Assembly (NCBI GenBank): GCA_009842505.1
Contig: VYFG01000139.1
Location: 1 to 64,000, forward strand
DNA from: Gammaproteobacteria bacterium
GTDB lineage: Bacteria > Pseudomonadota > Gammaproteobacteria > Arenicellales > Poriferihabitantaceae
DNA: 64,000 nucleotides
Direction: 5' to 3'
The notes below the pieces were generated by a model. That model was given only the letters and a program-made list of their open reading frames with translations, had not been told where the DNA came from and made no database searches. The position numbers and the translations under genes are program-made. Each line of letters opens with the position of its first letter. The stretch's first letter is position 1. Positions 8,650 through 15,829 of the stretch are shown here, one piece after another.

Positions 8650-8657
8650 CCTGTCAA
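8629..8657 (-). promoter_or_regulatory. predicted distal promoter upstream of the abiE operon
   Basis: On the minus strand TTGACA (8657-8652) is followed by a 17-base spacer and TATGCT (8634-8629). The predicted +1 coincides with the centre of palindrome P2. The -35 box lies exactly 108 bases upstream of the proximal -35 box. RNA from this promoter would run through both arms of P1 before reaching the antitoxin start. Confidence 0.6.
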
Positions 8658-8827
8658 GTATTTCATTGCATAAGTCCTTCGGATCAAGGAAAAGTCTGCA
8701 TTACACGCCAATTGCAGGAAGTCTGACCAATTCAGGGGATTACATTCCAAACATCCCTACTATCTGGTCGGATTTTGGGTGAATTGCGAAAGTCAGATCG
8801 GAATTCTACTTCATGGAATCGAGCAGG
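8658..8827. other. intergenic region between palindrome P2 and guaD
   Basis: About 170 bases with no credible gene, more AT-rich than guaD. It contains the 11-mer TTCAGGGGATT (8731-8741), also present in the right arm of P1 (8529-8539). Nothing else is recognisable here. Confidence 0.4.
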
Positions 8828-10135
8828 TCATAGTGTCTGGCCCCGCCCGTGGGTGGTCTCTCCCAGTATCCGGGTCTCCCTGACGGCGCGGTCATCGCCC
8901 AGCATCTGCAGCACGAACAGTCGTTCCATGAGGCTGGCGGAACCGCGGATGCGCCGGTCGATCAACGGTGTGGCGCGGTAGTCGAGCACGATGAAATCCG
9001 CCTCCTTGCCGGGTTCGAAATTGCCGATATGCGGGTGAAGATCCAGCATGCGGGCACCTCCCAGGGTGGCCAGGTAAAGCGACTCGAAGGGTGACAGGTT
9101 GCAATCCTGCAACTGCTGCACCTTGTAGGCCTCGTTGATCACCCTGAGGAGGGAGAAGCTGTCGCCACCGCCGACGTCCGTGCCGAGCCCGGTATGGACG
9201 CGGTTTTCCCGGGCCGTGCGATAGTCGAACAGACCGCTGCCGATGAACAGATTCGACAGCGGGCAGTGGGCAATGCCGGAGCCCGTTTCCGCGAGCCGCC
9301 GCCATTCACCGTCATCCAGGTGGATTCCGTGGGCGAATACCGAGCGCCGGCCGAGCAGCCCGTGCCGTTCATAGACATCCAGGTAGCCGGCAGCATCGGG
9401 GAACAGTTCCGACACCCAGCGGCATTCCTCGGCGCTTTCAGCGAGGTGGGTATGCAGGTGCACGCCGGGGTGTTCGGCGAGCAGGCGGCCCGCCATGTCG
9501 AGCTGCTCCGGGCTGGAGGTTGGTGCGAAACGCGGCGTCACGGCATATCCCAGCCTGTCCACGCCGTGCCAGCTTTCGATCAGTGACTTGCTGTCGCGGT
9601 AACCCGTGCTTGGCGTGTCGCGAAGATACGCCGGTGCATTCCGGTCCATCAGGACCTTGCCGCAGATCATGCGCAGGTTGCGCTCGCGGGCTGCGGTAAA
9701 GAATGCCGACACCGACTGCGGGTGTACGGTGCCGAACACCAGGGCGGTGGTGGTGCCGTTGCGCAGGAGTTCCTCGAGGAAGAACGAGGCGGTGCTCTCG
9801 GCGTGTGCGATGTCCTCGAATTGCCTCTCCGCCGGGAAGGTATGGGTTTCCAGCCAGTCCAGAAGCCGGGTGCCATAGGCCGCGATGACGTCGCACTGGG
9901 GGTAGTGGATATGGGTATCCACAAGCCCGGGGACTAGGAGGGCGTCCCGGTGGTGCAGGATGTCCGCGTCCGGCGGAAGCGTCCCCCCGAGGACGTCGAA
10001 TGGTCCCGCATCCGCCACGAGGCCATCCTCGACCAGCAACAGTCCGTCGGGGAAATGGACGACGGCCTCCTGCCCCGCGATGCCGGGGTCATCGAGAAAG
10101 TGCAGGATTTCCCCGCGGTGGGCGGTCAAGGCCAT
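8828..10135 (-). CDS. guaD: guanine deaminase
   Basis: This 435-residue amidohydrolase-superfamily enzyme converts guanine to xanthine and ammonia, feeding xanthine dehydrogenase. The zinc-binding HIH motif is at His75 and His77 in PGLVDTHIHYPQ. Further ligands follow in LHTHLAES (His228/His230), FAHG (His269) and TGLGTDVGGG (Asp320). A second guanine-deaminase hallmark is LLDWLETHTFPAE after the HIH motif. The gene diverges from uraD, and a RutR-like palindrome lies 22 bases before its start codon. It is separated from xdhC by the AbiE pair, yet belongs functionally with the xdh genes. Confidence 0.92.
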   Translation of the reverse strand: MALTAHRGEILHFLDDPGIAGQEAVVHFPDGLLLVEDGLVADAGPFDVLGGTLPPDADILHHRDALLVPGLVDTHIHYPQCDVIAAYGTRLLDWLETHTFPAERQFEDIAHAESTASFFLEELLRNGTTTALVFGTVHPQSVSAFFTAARERNLRMICGKVLMDRNAPAYLRDTPSTGYRDSKSLIESWHGVDRLGYAVTPRFAPTSSPEQLDMAGRLLAEHPGVHLHTHLAESAEECRWVSELFPDAAGYLDVYERHGLLGRRSVFAHGIHLDDGEWRRLAETGSGIAHCPLSNLFIGSGLFDYRTARENRVHTGLGTDVGGGDSFSLLRVINEAYKVQQLQDCNLSPFESLYLATLGGARMLDLHPHIGNFEPGKEADFIVLDYRATPLIDRRIRGSASLMERLFVLQMLGDDRAVRETRILGETTHGRGQTL

Positions 10136-10156
10136 GTCGGCATTATAGAAAAAAAC

Positions 10157-10172
10157 TTGACCATATAGTCAA
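10157..10172. promoter_or_regulatory. RutR-like palindromic operator in the guaD/uraD divergent promoter
   Basis: The 16-mer TTGACCATATAGTCAA has perfect TTGAC/GTCAA arms and fits the RutR half-sites (TTGACCA, TGGTCAA) with one mismatch. It lies 22 bases from the guaD start and 40 bases from the uraD start, so a repressor here could control both directions. It differs from the xdhA-site 16-mer only at the two end bases and one central base. Confidence 0.65.
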
Positions 10173-10211
10173 ACTTTCTCATAATCCGGTGACTCCGACC
10201 GGATATCGCCG

Positions 10212-10736
10212 ATGGAAATCGACACCTTCAACGGCCTCGGACATGCCGAGGCGGCTGATGTCATGCAGCGATGCTGTACCGCATCGCGCTGGGTGAACCG
10301 GATGGTGGAGGGCAGGCCATACCCCGGCATTGCAGAAATGCTGGAAAAGGCCAGGGAGCACTGGTCCGGGATGGTCGAGCCGGACTGGCTCGAGGCCTTC
10401 GAGGGACATCCCCGGATCGGGGACCCCGAATCCCTGAAGGCGAAGTACCGGGCCACTCGGGCCACCGCCAGCGGGGAACAGTCCTCGGTCCGCCAGGCGG
10501 ACGAGGAAACCCTCACCGCGCTGGCCGAGGGCAACCAGGCCTATGTCGAGCGCTTCGGTTTCATCTTCATTATTTTCGCAAGCGGCAAGAGCGCCCCGGA
10601 AATGCTGGCACACCTGCGAAGCCGTCTCGGCAACAACCGCCGGACGGAACTTGCCACTGCCGCCGGGGAGCAGTGGAAGATCACCCGGCGACGCCTCGAG
10701 GAACTGTTCGCCTTCACCCGCAGTCATGCTGCCTGA
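10212..10736 (+). CDS. uraD: OHCU decarboxylase
   Basis: This 174-residue enzyme decarboxylates 2-oxo-4-hydroxy-4-carboxy-5-ureidoimidazoline to S-allantoin, the last step of the three-enzyme urate pathway. The catalytic histidine lies in FEGHPRIGD (His66). The ATASGEQSSV segment and the FGFIFIIFASGKSAPEML stretch are conserved in the family. Its length is typical. It is followed 18 bases later by uraH on the same strand and is divergent from guaD, sharing the palindromic operator. No gene for the first urate-oxidising step is visible in the window. Confidence 0.92.
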   Translation: MEIDTFNGLGHAEAADVMQRCCTASRWVNRMVEGRPYPGIAEMLEKAREHWSGMVEPDWLEAFEGHPRIGDPESLKAKYRATRATASGEQSSVRQADEETLTALAEGNQAYVERFGFIFIIFASGKSAPEMLAHLRSRLGNNRRTELATAAGEQWKITRRRLEELFAFTRSHAA

Positions 10737-10754
10737 ACCGGATTCCCGGACCCC

Positions 10755-11093
10755 ATGAGCCAGATCACCACGCACATCCTCGATTTGTCCCTCGGGATGC
10801 CCGCCCGAGGTGTGGCGGCGATACTGTACCGGGGAACAGGAGCGGACAGGACCGAACTCGGGCAGGGGGTCACCGATACGGACGGTCGGATCTCCCGGTG
10901 GCTCGGCGACGAGACATTGCCGGGCGGAACCTACAGTATCATCTTCGCTTCCGGCCGCTATTTCGCGGACCGGGGCGTGGACACGTTCTATCCCCATGTG
11001 GAGATTGTCTTCGGTGTCGCGGAGGGCGGGGCGCATTACCATGTCCCACTGCTCCTCAGTCCCTGGGGCTACTCCACGTACCGCGGAAGCTGA
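10755..11093 (+). CDS. uraH: 5-hydroxyisourate hydrolase (transthyretin-like)
   Basis: This 112-residue transthyretin-fold enzyme hydrolyses 5-hydroxyisourate, the unstable product of urate oxidation, to OHCU. It has the N-terminal THILDLSLGMPA signature with the conserved histidine, and ends with the diagnostic C-terminal tetrapeptide YRGS. Its substrate implies a uricase elsewhere in the genome. It follows uraD closely and the two are probably co-transcribed. Confidence 0.94.
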   Translation: MSQITTHILDLSLGMPARGVAAILYRGTGADRTELGQGVTDTDGRISRWLGDETLPGGTYSIIFASGRYFADRGVDTFYPHVEIVFGVAEGGAHYHVPLLLSPWGYSTYRGS

Positions 11094-11293
11094 AATGGCT
11101 GATGCGGCCGGCAATGCTGAATCAGGGGACATACTTCACCAGGGTTTTGGTCATTCTGGCGAAAGCATGATTTCGCAGCGCGATGTTCAGGGCGATTCCC
11201 GGGGTTTTTGCTAGAATCTCCTCACTGAATATGCAAAACGAATACCAAAACCCAATCCATAAAACCGTCAACCGATCTTCAGAGATAATCACC
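11094..11293. other. spacer upstream of the BMP protein, possible mobile-element scar
   Basis: The first half (about 11.10-11.22 kb) read on the minus strand gives an uninterrupted peptide ending RNHAFARMTKTLVKYVP at a stop at 11122. It resembles the tail of a transposase-like protein but cannot be confirmed by eye. The second half presumably carries the promoter of the BMP gene. I see no complete gene. Confidence 0.3.
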
Positions 11294-12367
11294 ATGCAGA
11301 AAAGAACACTGATCAGGGCTCTTGCGGGAGCCGCACTGTCCGCCTCCCTGGCCATGGGCGCCGCCCAGGCCGAGGACGTCAAGGCGGGATTTGTCTACGT
11401 CGGCCCGGTGGGTGACCATGGCTGGACCTACCGACACGACAAGGGCCGATTGCAAGTGGAAGAGGAACTCGGCGTCGAGACCTCGTTCGTGGAAAGCGTC
11501 GCCGAGGGTGCGGACGCGGAACGCGTCATTCGCAAGCTCGCCTCCAGCGGCCACAATATCATCTTCACGACATCGTTCGGCTACATGAATCCCACCCTGA
11601 AGGTGGCGAAGCAGTTTCCCGACGTGAAGTTCGAACATGCCACCGGGTACAAGCGCCACGACAATCTCAGCACCTACTCCGGCCGCTTCTATGAAGGCCG
11701 CACGGTCATCGGCGCCATTGCCGGCCACATGACCAAGACCGGCGTAATCGGATACATCGCGTCATTCCCGATTCCGGAGGTCATCCGCGGCATCAACGCG
11801 TTCACCCTGGCGTTGCGCAACGTGAATCCTGACGCGGTGGTGAAGGTGGTATGGGTCAATACCTGGTATGACCCGGGCAAGGAAGGGGATGCCGCCAAGG
11901 CGCTGATCGACCAGGGCGCCGACATCATCGCCCAGCACACCGATTCCCCGGCGCCGCTGCAGGTGGCGGAACAGCGCGGCGTTTATGCGTTCGGCCAGGC
12001 CTCCGACATGAAGGCCTTCGCTCCCAATGCCCAACTGACCGCGATCGTGGACGACTGGGGTCCATACTACGTGAGCCGGGTCAAGGCGGTGATGGACGGC
12101 AACTGGGAGAGCATGGACACCTGGGACGGATTTGGTCCCGGCATGGTGGTCATGGCGCCCTACGGTGATGCGGTGCCGGAGAACGTGCGGGCCATCGCGG
12201 ACGAGATCATCGCGGGGGTCACGGACGGCAGCATCCACCCGTTCCAGGGGCCCATCAAGAACCAGGCAGGCGAGCAGGTGATTGGCGAGGGCGAGGCGCT
12301 TGACGATGGCGTGCTGCTCGGCATGAACTACTACGTCGAGGGCGTGCAAGGCGAAATACCGCAGTAA
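11294..12367 (+). CDS. BMP-family substrate-binding lipoprotein-type protein (purine/nucleoside uptake)
   Basis: This 357-residue periplasmic binding protein belongs to the BMP/Med (basic membrane protein) family, which serves ABC importers for nucleosides and purines. A Sec signal peptide covers about residues 1-26 (MQKRTLIRALAG...GAAQA, cut before EDVK). The mature part begins with the family's VGPVGDHGWTYRHDKGR motif. There is no lipobox cysteine. The start was set at the ATG giving this signal peptide; the frame extends upstream without support. The position after uraH suggests a purine-related ligand. No ATPase or permease gene accompanies it. A strong terminator follows directly. Confidence 0.85.
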   Translation: MQKRTLIRALAGAALSASLAMGAAQAEDVKAGFVYVGPVGDHGWTYRHDKGRLQVEEELGVETSFVESVAEGADAERVIRKLASSGHNIIFTTSFGYMNPTLKVAKQFPDVKFEHATGYKRHDNLSTYSGRFYEGRTVIGAIAGHMTKTGVIGYIASFPIPEVIRGINAFTLALRNVNPDAVVKVVWVNTWYDPGKEGDAAKALIDQGADIIAQHTDSPAPLQVAEQRGVYAFGQASDMKAFAPNAQLTAIVDDWGPYYVSRVKAVMDGNWESMDTWDGFGPGMVVMAPYGDAVPENVRAIADEIIAGVTDGSIHPFQGPIKNQAGEQVIGEGEALDDGVLLGMNYYVEGVQGEIPQ

Positions 12368-12389
12368 CCCTCCCCCGGGACCATTGATG

Positions 12390-12415
12390 AAAAAAGCCTC
12401 CTCGGAGGCTTTTTT
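12390..12415. terminator. bidirectional intrinsic terminator
   Basis: AAAAAAGCCTC-CTCG-GAGGCTTTTTT forms a short GC stem flanked by A and T runs. It sits 23 bases after the BMP-protein stop codon and would also serve transcripts arriving from the minus-strand PH-domain gene. Confidence 0.9.
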
Positions 12416-12496
12416 CTTGGCTGAAACCGCCATGGTCACCGGGCAGTCCTGATCCGGAAGGCCGGTCCGGCCCGGTTTGCCGCCGCCATCCGGGTG

Positions 12497-12913
12497 TTAG
12501 GGGGGTGCCCGGGACTGGCCGATGGCAGCCAGGAATCCGTCTCTGTCCTCCGGGGATACCAGCACATGCCGTCCCCCGCGGTAGGTGATGCACAGACGGT
12601 CCAGCGACAGCGCGGGCCCGGACCGGGGGCTCCGGGTGGGGTGAACCGATTCGATCTCGCCGAGCCGAATCCGCCAGGAAAACGGCCCGCTGCGGATATC
12701 GAGCAGGTCCTCCGATACGGTATAGGCGGTCGAGCGAAGTACCCAGAACGGAAGCCCGGCGCCCGCCAGGATGATGACCAGCGCGAACCACTTGCCGCCG
12801 CCCGGCATCACCAGCGCCTGGTAGGCGGCGACGAAGCTGATCACGGTGAGCGCGATCAGGGACCGGACCAGCCAGCGATCCACCCTGGTTCCGAAACGCC
12901 GCTCCGTCGTCAT
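12497..12913 (-). CDS. small membrane protein with PH-like domain
   Basis: This 138-residue protein has two probable membrane segments near the N-terminus (residues about 16-33 and 37-55) followed by a small beta-rich domain. That domain starts RSTAYTVSEDLLDIRSGPFSWRI and resembles the bacterial PH (bPH/YokE-like) domains found in many small membrane proteins. No enzymatic role is implied. It is the last gene of a minus-strand run, 16 bases after the C4-hydratase-like gene. The start was placed at the ATG preceding TTERRFG. Confidence 0.6.
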   Translation of the reverse strand: MTTERRFGTRVDRWLVRSLIALTVISFVAAYQALVMPGGGKWFALVIILAGAGLPFWVLRSTAYTVSEDLLDIRSGPFSWRIRLGEIESVHPTRSPRSGPALSLDRLCITYRGGRHVLVSPEDRDGFLAAIGQSRAPP

Positions 12914-12929
12914 TCGGGGCGGCCCTGGT

Positions 12930-13796
12930 TCAGGTGATATCCGCTTCGGCGCGGGCTGCCAGACCGCCGTCAGGGTCGGCGACCCACAGGCGGCAGACAT
13001 CTTCATCCTTCACCAGGTGCATGGTGAAGGGGCGGTCCGCGAACAGCGGGCTCATGGCCCGGAAACGGAAATTCCGGATATTTTCCTGTCCGGCTTCATC
13101 CGTCAGCAGGTCCAGCAGCAGGGTGGCCGTCAACGGACCGTGGAATACCAGGCCCGGGTAGCCCTCGACGTCACGGCAGTAGTCGATATCGTAATGGATC
13201 CGGTGGCCGTTGAAGGTCAGGGCGGAATACCGGAAAAGCAGCAGGGGCGACGGATCGACGGTGCGCCGGACATCGGACCTGGTTTCCGCCGGCGGCGGCG
13301 AAGGGGGCCCCGACCCGGGCGCTGGGTCCTCCCGGTAGACGATGTCGTGTTCCTCGTCGAGCAGGACCTCGTCTCCGCGGCGATAGGTATGGGAGACGGT
13401 GACGAAACACAGCGGGCCCGACCGCCCGCTTTTCTCTTGGATGCCGCGGATAACCGATTCCCGGGAGATGGCATCGCCCAGCCGGAGCGGCTGGTGAAAC
13501 TCCAGCCTCGAACCTGCCCACATGCGCCGCGGCAGGGAAACCGGGGGGAGGAATCCGCCGCGCATGGCATGCCCGTCGCGGCCGGTTTCCGAAATCCTTG
13601 CGCCGTCGATGAAATACAGCCAGTGCCAGGCGGGCGGCAGCGCGTCTCCTTCACCCAGGGTGGGCTCCCGGTCCAATGTCTGCTGCATGAAGCGGGTGGG
13701 CTGGGGATCGATCCGGTCCTCCGTGACCCGGCGCCGGCCGATCCACTGCGACAGGTCTCCGGTGGGGACTTCGCGGCTGGTGTCGGGTTCAGTCAT
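12930..13796 (-). CDS. HTD2/FAS1-like acyl-CoA dehydratase, mesaconyl-C4/itaconyl-CoA hydratase type
   Basis: This 288-residue protein matches the double hot-dog hydratases typified by mesaconyl-C4-CoA hydratase and itaconyl-CoA hydratase. The N-terminal half contains WHWLYFIDGAR, then GGFLPPVSLPRRMWAGSRLEF. The C-terminal hot-dog has the SALTFNGHRIHYD segment and YPGLVFHGPLTATLLLDLL. Its substrate is probably a C4-linked branched unsaturated dicarboxylyl-CoA. It overlaps the upstream CoA-transferase gene by 8 bases, which supports a joint pathway such as itaconate, mesaconate or citramalate breakdown. The exact substrate is inference. Confidence 0.75.
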   Translation of the reverse strand: MTEPDTSREVPTGDLSQWIGRRRVTEDRIDPQPTRFMQQTLDREPTLGEGDALPPAWHWLYFIDGARISETGRDGHAMRGGFLPPVSLPRRMWAGSRLEFHQPLRLGDAISRESVIRGIQEKSGRSGPLCFVTVSHTYRRGDEVLLDEEHDIVYREDPAPGSGPPSPPPAETRSDVRRTVDPSPLLLFRYSALTFNGHRIHYDIDYCRDVEGYPGLVFHGPLTATLLLDLLTDEAGQENIRNFRFRAMSPLFADRPFTMHLVKDEDVCRLWVADPDGGLAARAEADIT

Positions 13797-14907
13797 GAAG
13801 GAACTCCTCGCGTATTGACCGGGTGTGTTCGCCTGCAAGCGGCACCCTGGCGGCGGCGGCTTCCCCGACGGGCCTGGCCGGGAACAGGATCTCGTCGCCG
13901 CCGGAACTGGTGCCCCGGCGCCGTGCCAGGGCGGGGTGGCGCGAAAAATCCGCCACCGAGTTGACCGCGCCGTAGGCGATATCCGCGCTCTTCAGCCGGT
14001 TCACGAGATCCTCCCGGGAGAGGGACCGCGTCACCGAGATTATGCGTTCATCCAGCGCCGGGCGGTTGGCGACCCGCCGGTCGTTGTCGCGGAAGGCCTC
14101 GCCGTCGACCATCTCCGGCATCCGCAGGACACCTTCGCAGAACCGTGACCATTCCCGCTCGTTCTGGACGGCGATGATCACCAGTTCCCCGTCGCGGGAC
14201 GGGTAGGCGCCGTAAGGGGCGATGGAGGGATGGTTGAGCCCTGCCCGCCCGGGCGCTCTGCCAACATAGTCGTGATGGAGCAGGGGCACCGTCATCCAGT
14301 CCGCGGCGACCCCGAACAGCGACACTTCAACAGCCGACCCCCTGCCGGTCCGCTCCCGTTCAAGCAGTGCTTCCAGGATGCCCGCGTGGGCGGTCATGCC
14401 GGCGCCGATGTCGCAGATGGATACACCGATCCGGCCGAGTTCGTTCTCTCCGCCGGATATGCTGACCAGGCCGGATTCACCCTGCACCAGCAGATCATAG
14501 GCCTTCAGGTCCCGGCCCCCCGGGCCGTTGCCGTAGCCAGAAATTTCGCAGGTGATCAGGCGCGGATGACGCTCGCGAAGCGTGGCAGGGTCGAAACCCG
14601 ACCGGGCGAGCGCCCCCGGTGCGAGATTCTGGATCAGCACATCCGCACGTCCGATGATTCTCTCCAGCAGTTCCGCATCCGGCGGGTTCTTGAAATCCAG
14701 CTCCAGGGACTCCTTGCCTTGGTTCAGCCAGAAGAAATAGGAACTGTCTCCGCCTGCTACACCGTCGTAGGCCCGGGCGAAATCACCCCCTGGACGCTCT
14801 ACCTTGATGACCCGGGCACCGGCCTCCCGGAGCCTCGCACTGCAGAACGGCGCAGCGACAGCTTGCTCCACGGAGACCACCAGAAGGCCTTCGAGGGCGC
14901 CGCTCAT
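13789..14907 (-). CDS. class III (CaiB/BaiF) CoA-transferase
   Basis: This 372-residue family III CoA-transferase moves CoA between carboxylates. The family start GLLVVSVEQAVAAPFCSARL, the IKVERPGGDFAR motif and the probable catalytic aspartate in KAYDLLVQGESG (Asp138) are present, as is the SIAPYGAYPSRDGELV segment. Together with the hydratase it overlaps, it resembles the gene pair used for mesaconyl-CoA C1-C4 transfer or itaconate activation. A lyase to complete an itaconate pathway is not seen nearby. It follows the SDR gene by 16 bases. Confidence 0.85.
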   Translation of the reverse strand: MSGALEGLLVVSVEQAVAAPFCSARLREAGARVIKVERPGGDFARAYDGVAGGDSSYFFWLNQGKESLELDFKNPPDAELLERIIGRADVLIQNLAPGALARSGFDPATLRERHPRLITCEISGYGNGPGGRDLKAYDLLVQGESGLVSISGGENELGRIGVSICDIGAGMTAHAGILEALLERERTGRGSAVEVSLFGVAADWMTVPLLHHDYVGRAPGRAGLNHPSIAPYGAYPSRDGELVIIAVQNEREWSRFCEGVLRMPEMVDGEAFRDNDRRVANRPALDERIISVTRSLSREDLVNRLKSADIAYGAVNSVADFSRHPALARRRGTSSGGDEILFPARPVGEAAAARVPLAGEHTRSIREEFLHD

Positions 14908-14923
14908 CTTCCGTCTCGGGCCC

Positions 14924-15703
14924 TTATTCCCTGACCGGGACCACGTAGTTCAGGCCGAGCCGGCCCCCGTCCGGATACACGGTCTGACCGGTCACGTAGC
15001 TGGAATAGGGGCTGGCAAGAAATACCGCCACCCGGGCCACCTCGTCAGGCTCCCCTGCCCGCTGCATGGGGGTGCGAGACATGACCTCGACCCTTTTCTG
15101 CGGGTTGTCCGCAATCGTCCGGAACATCTCGGTATTGATGGAGCCCGGCCCGATCCCGTTGACTCGGATCTTCTCCGGGGCCAGGCGGATGGCCAGTACC
15201 TTGGTCCACTGGTTCACGCCGCCCTTGGCGATGACGTAGGGCGCAATGGCGGGGATGGCCAGGATCGCGTTGACCGAGGACATGTTGATGATCGTGCCGC
15301 GGGAATCCTCCCGGTCGGGTTCCTGGCCGACCATCAGCCTGGCTGCGGCCTGCCCGGTCAGGAAAACGCCCTTGAGGTTGATGTCGATGACACGGTCGAA
15401 GTCCTTCTCCTCCAGTTCAAGGATGTCCGCCGCATGCACGATGCCGGCATTGGCGATGACCGTGTCCACGCGGCCGTAACGGTCCCAGGCGTAGTCAAGC
15501 AGGGCCTCGATTTCCGGCTTGTGGCAGACGTCGCAGCGGCGGTATACGGCCTTTTTACCAAGCAAGGCCGCAGCAGCCTGCCCCGCCTCGTCGTCGATAT
15601 CGGAAAGAACGACATTCGCACCCTCCTCGACGAATCTCCTGGCGCAGGCCAAGCCGATTCCCCGGGCGGCGCCCGTGATGACGGCGGTCTTGTCATTCAG
15701 CAT
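14924..15703 (-). CDS. short-chain dehydrogenase/reductase
   Basis: This 259-residue classical SDR has the NAD(P)-binding TGAARGIGLA motif at the N-terminus, an acidic residue at the end of the second strand (SDID, favouring NAD), the NAG motif, the catalytic serine in INMSSVNA, and Tyr/Lys in PYVIAKGG. The C-terminal VTGQTVYPDGG region is typical. It is the first gene of a three- or four-gene minus-strand operon with the CoA-transferase and hydratase, so its substrate may be a hydroxy acid or alcohol of the same pathway. Confidence 0.87.
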   Translation of the reverse strand: MLNDKTAVITGAARGIGLACARRFVEEGANVVLSDIDDEAGQAAAALLGKKAVYRRCDVCHKPEIEALLDYAWDRYGRVDTVIANAGIVHAADILELEEKDFDRVIDINLKGVFLTGQAAARLMVGQEPDREDSRGTIINMSSVNAILAIPAIAPYVIAKGGVNQWTKVLAIRLAPEKIRVNGIGPGSINTEMFRTIADNPQKRVEVMSRTPMQRAGEPDEVARVAVFLASPYSSYVTGQTVYPDGGRLGLNYVVPVRE

Positions 15704-15829
15704 GGTTCATGCTTGCAGTTGCAGGGCACAGAGTAATGCATCACGCACCAAAGCATACCGCGAAAATCGCGGTTGCCACCATCGCGAGTCGGCCGGTGAA
15801 ACCTCCCTCCTTCACCGCCGGATGCCTTC

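Noticed and set aside
8731-8741. Third promoter-palindrome module marked by TTCAGGGGATT
   Set aside because: The 11-mer is shared with P1, but there is no second arm and no TTGACA at the expected distance.
12846-13964. A 372-residue plus-strand frame across the hydratase and CoA-transferase genes
   Set aside because: It overlaps three recognisable minus-strand genes and has low-complexity, Arg/Gly-rich content typical of shadow frames.
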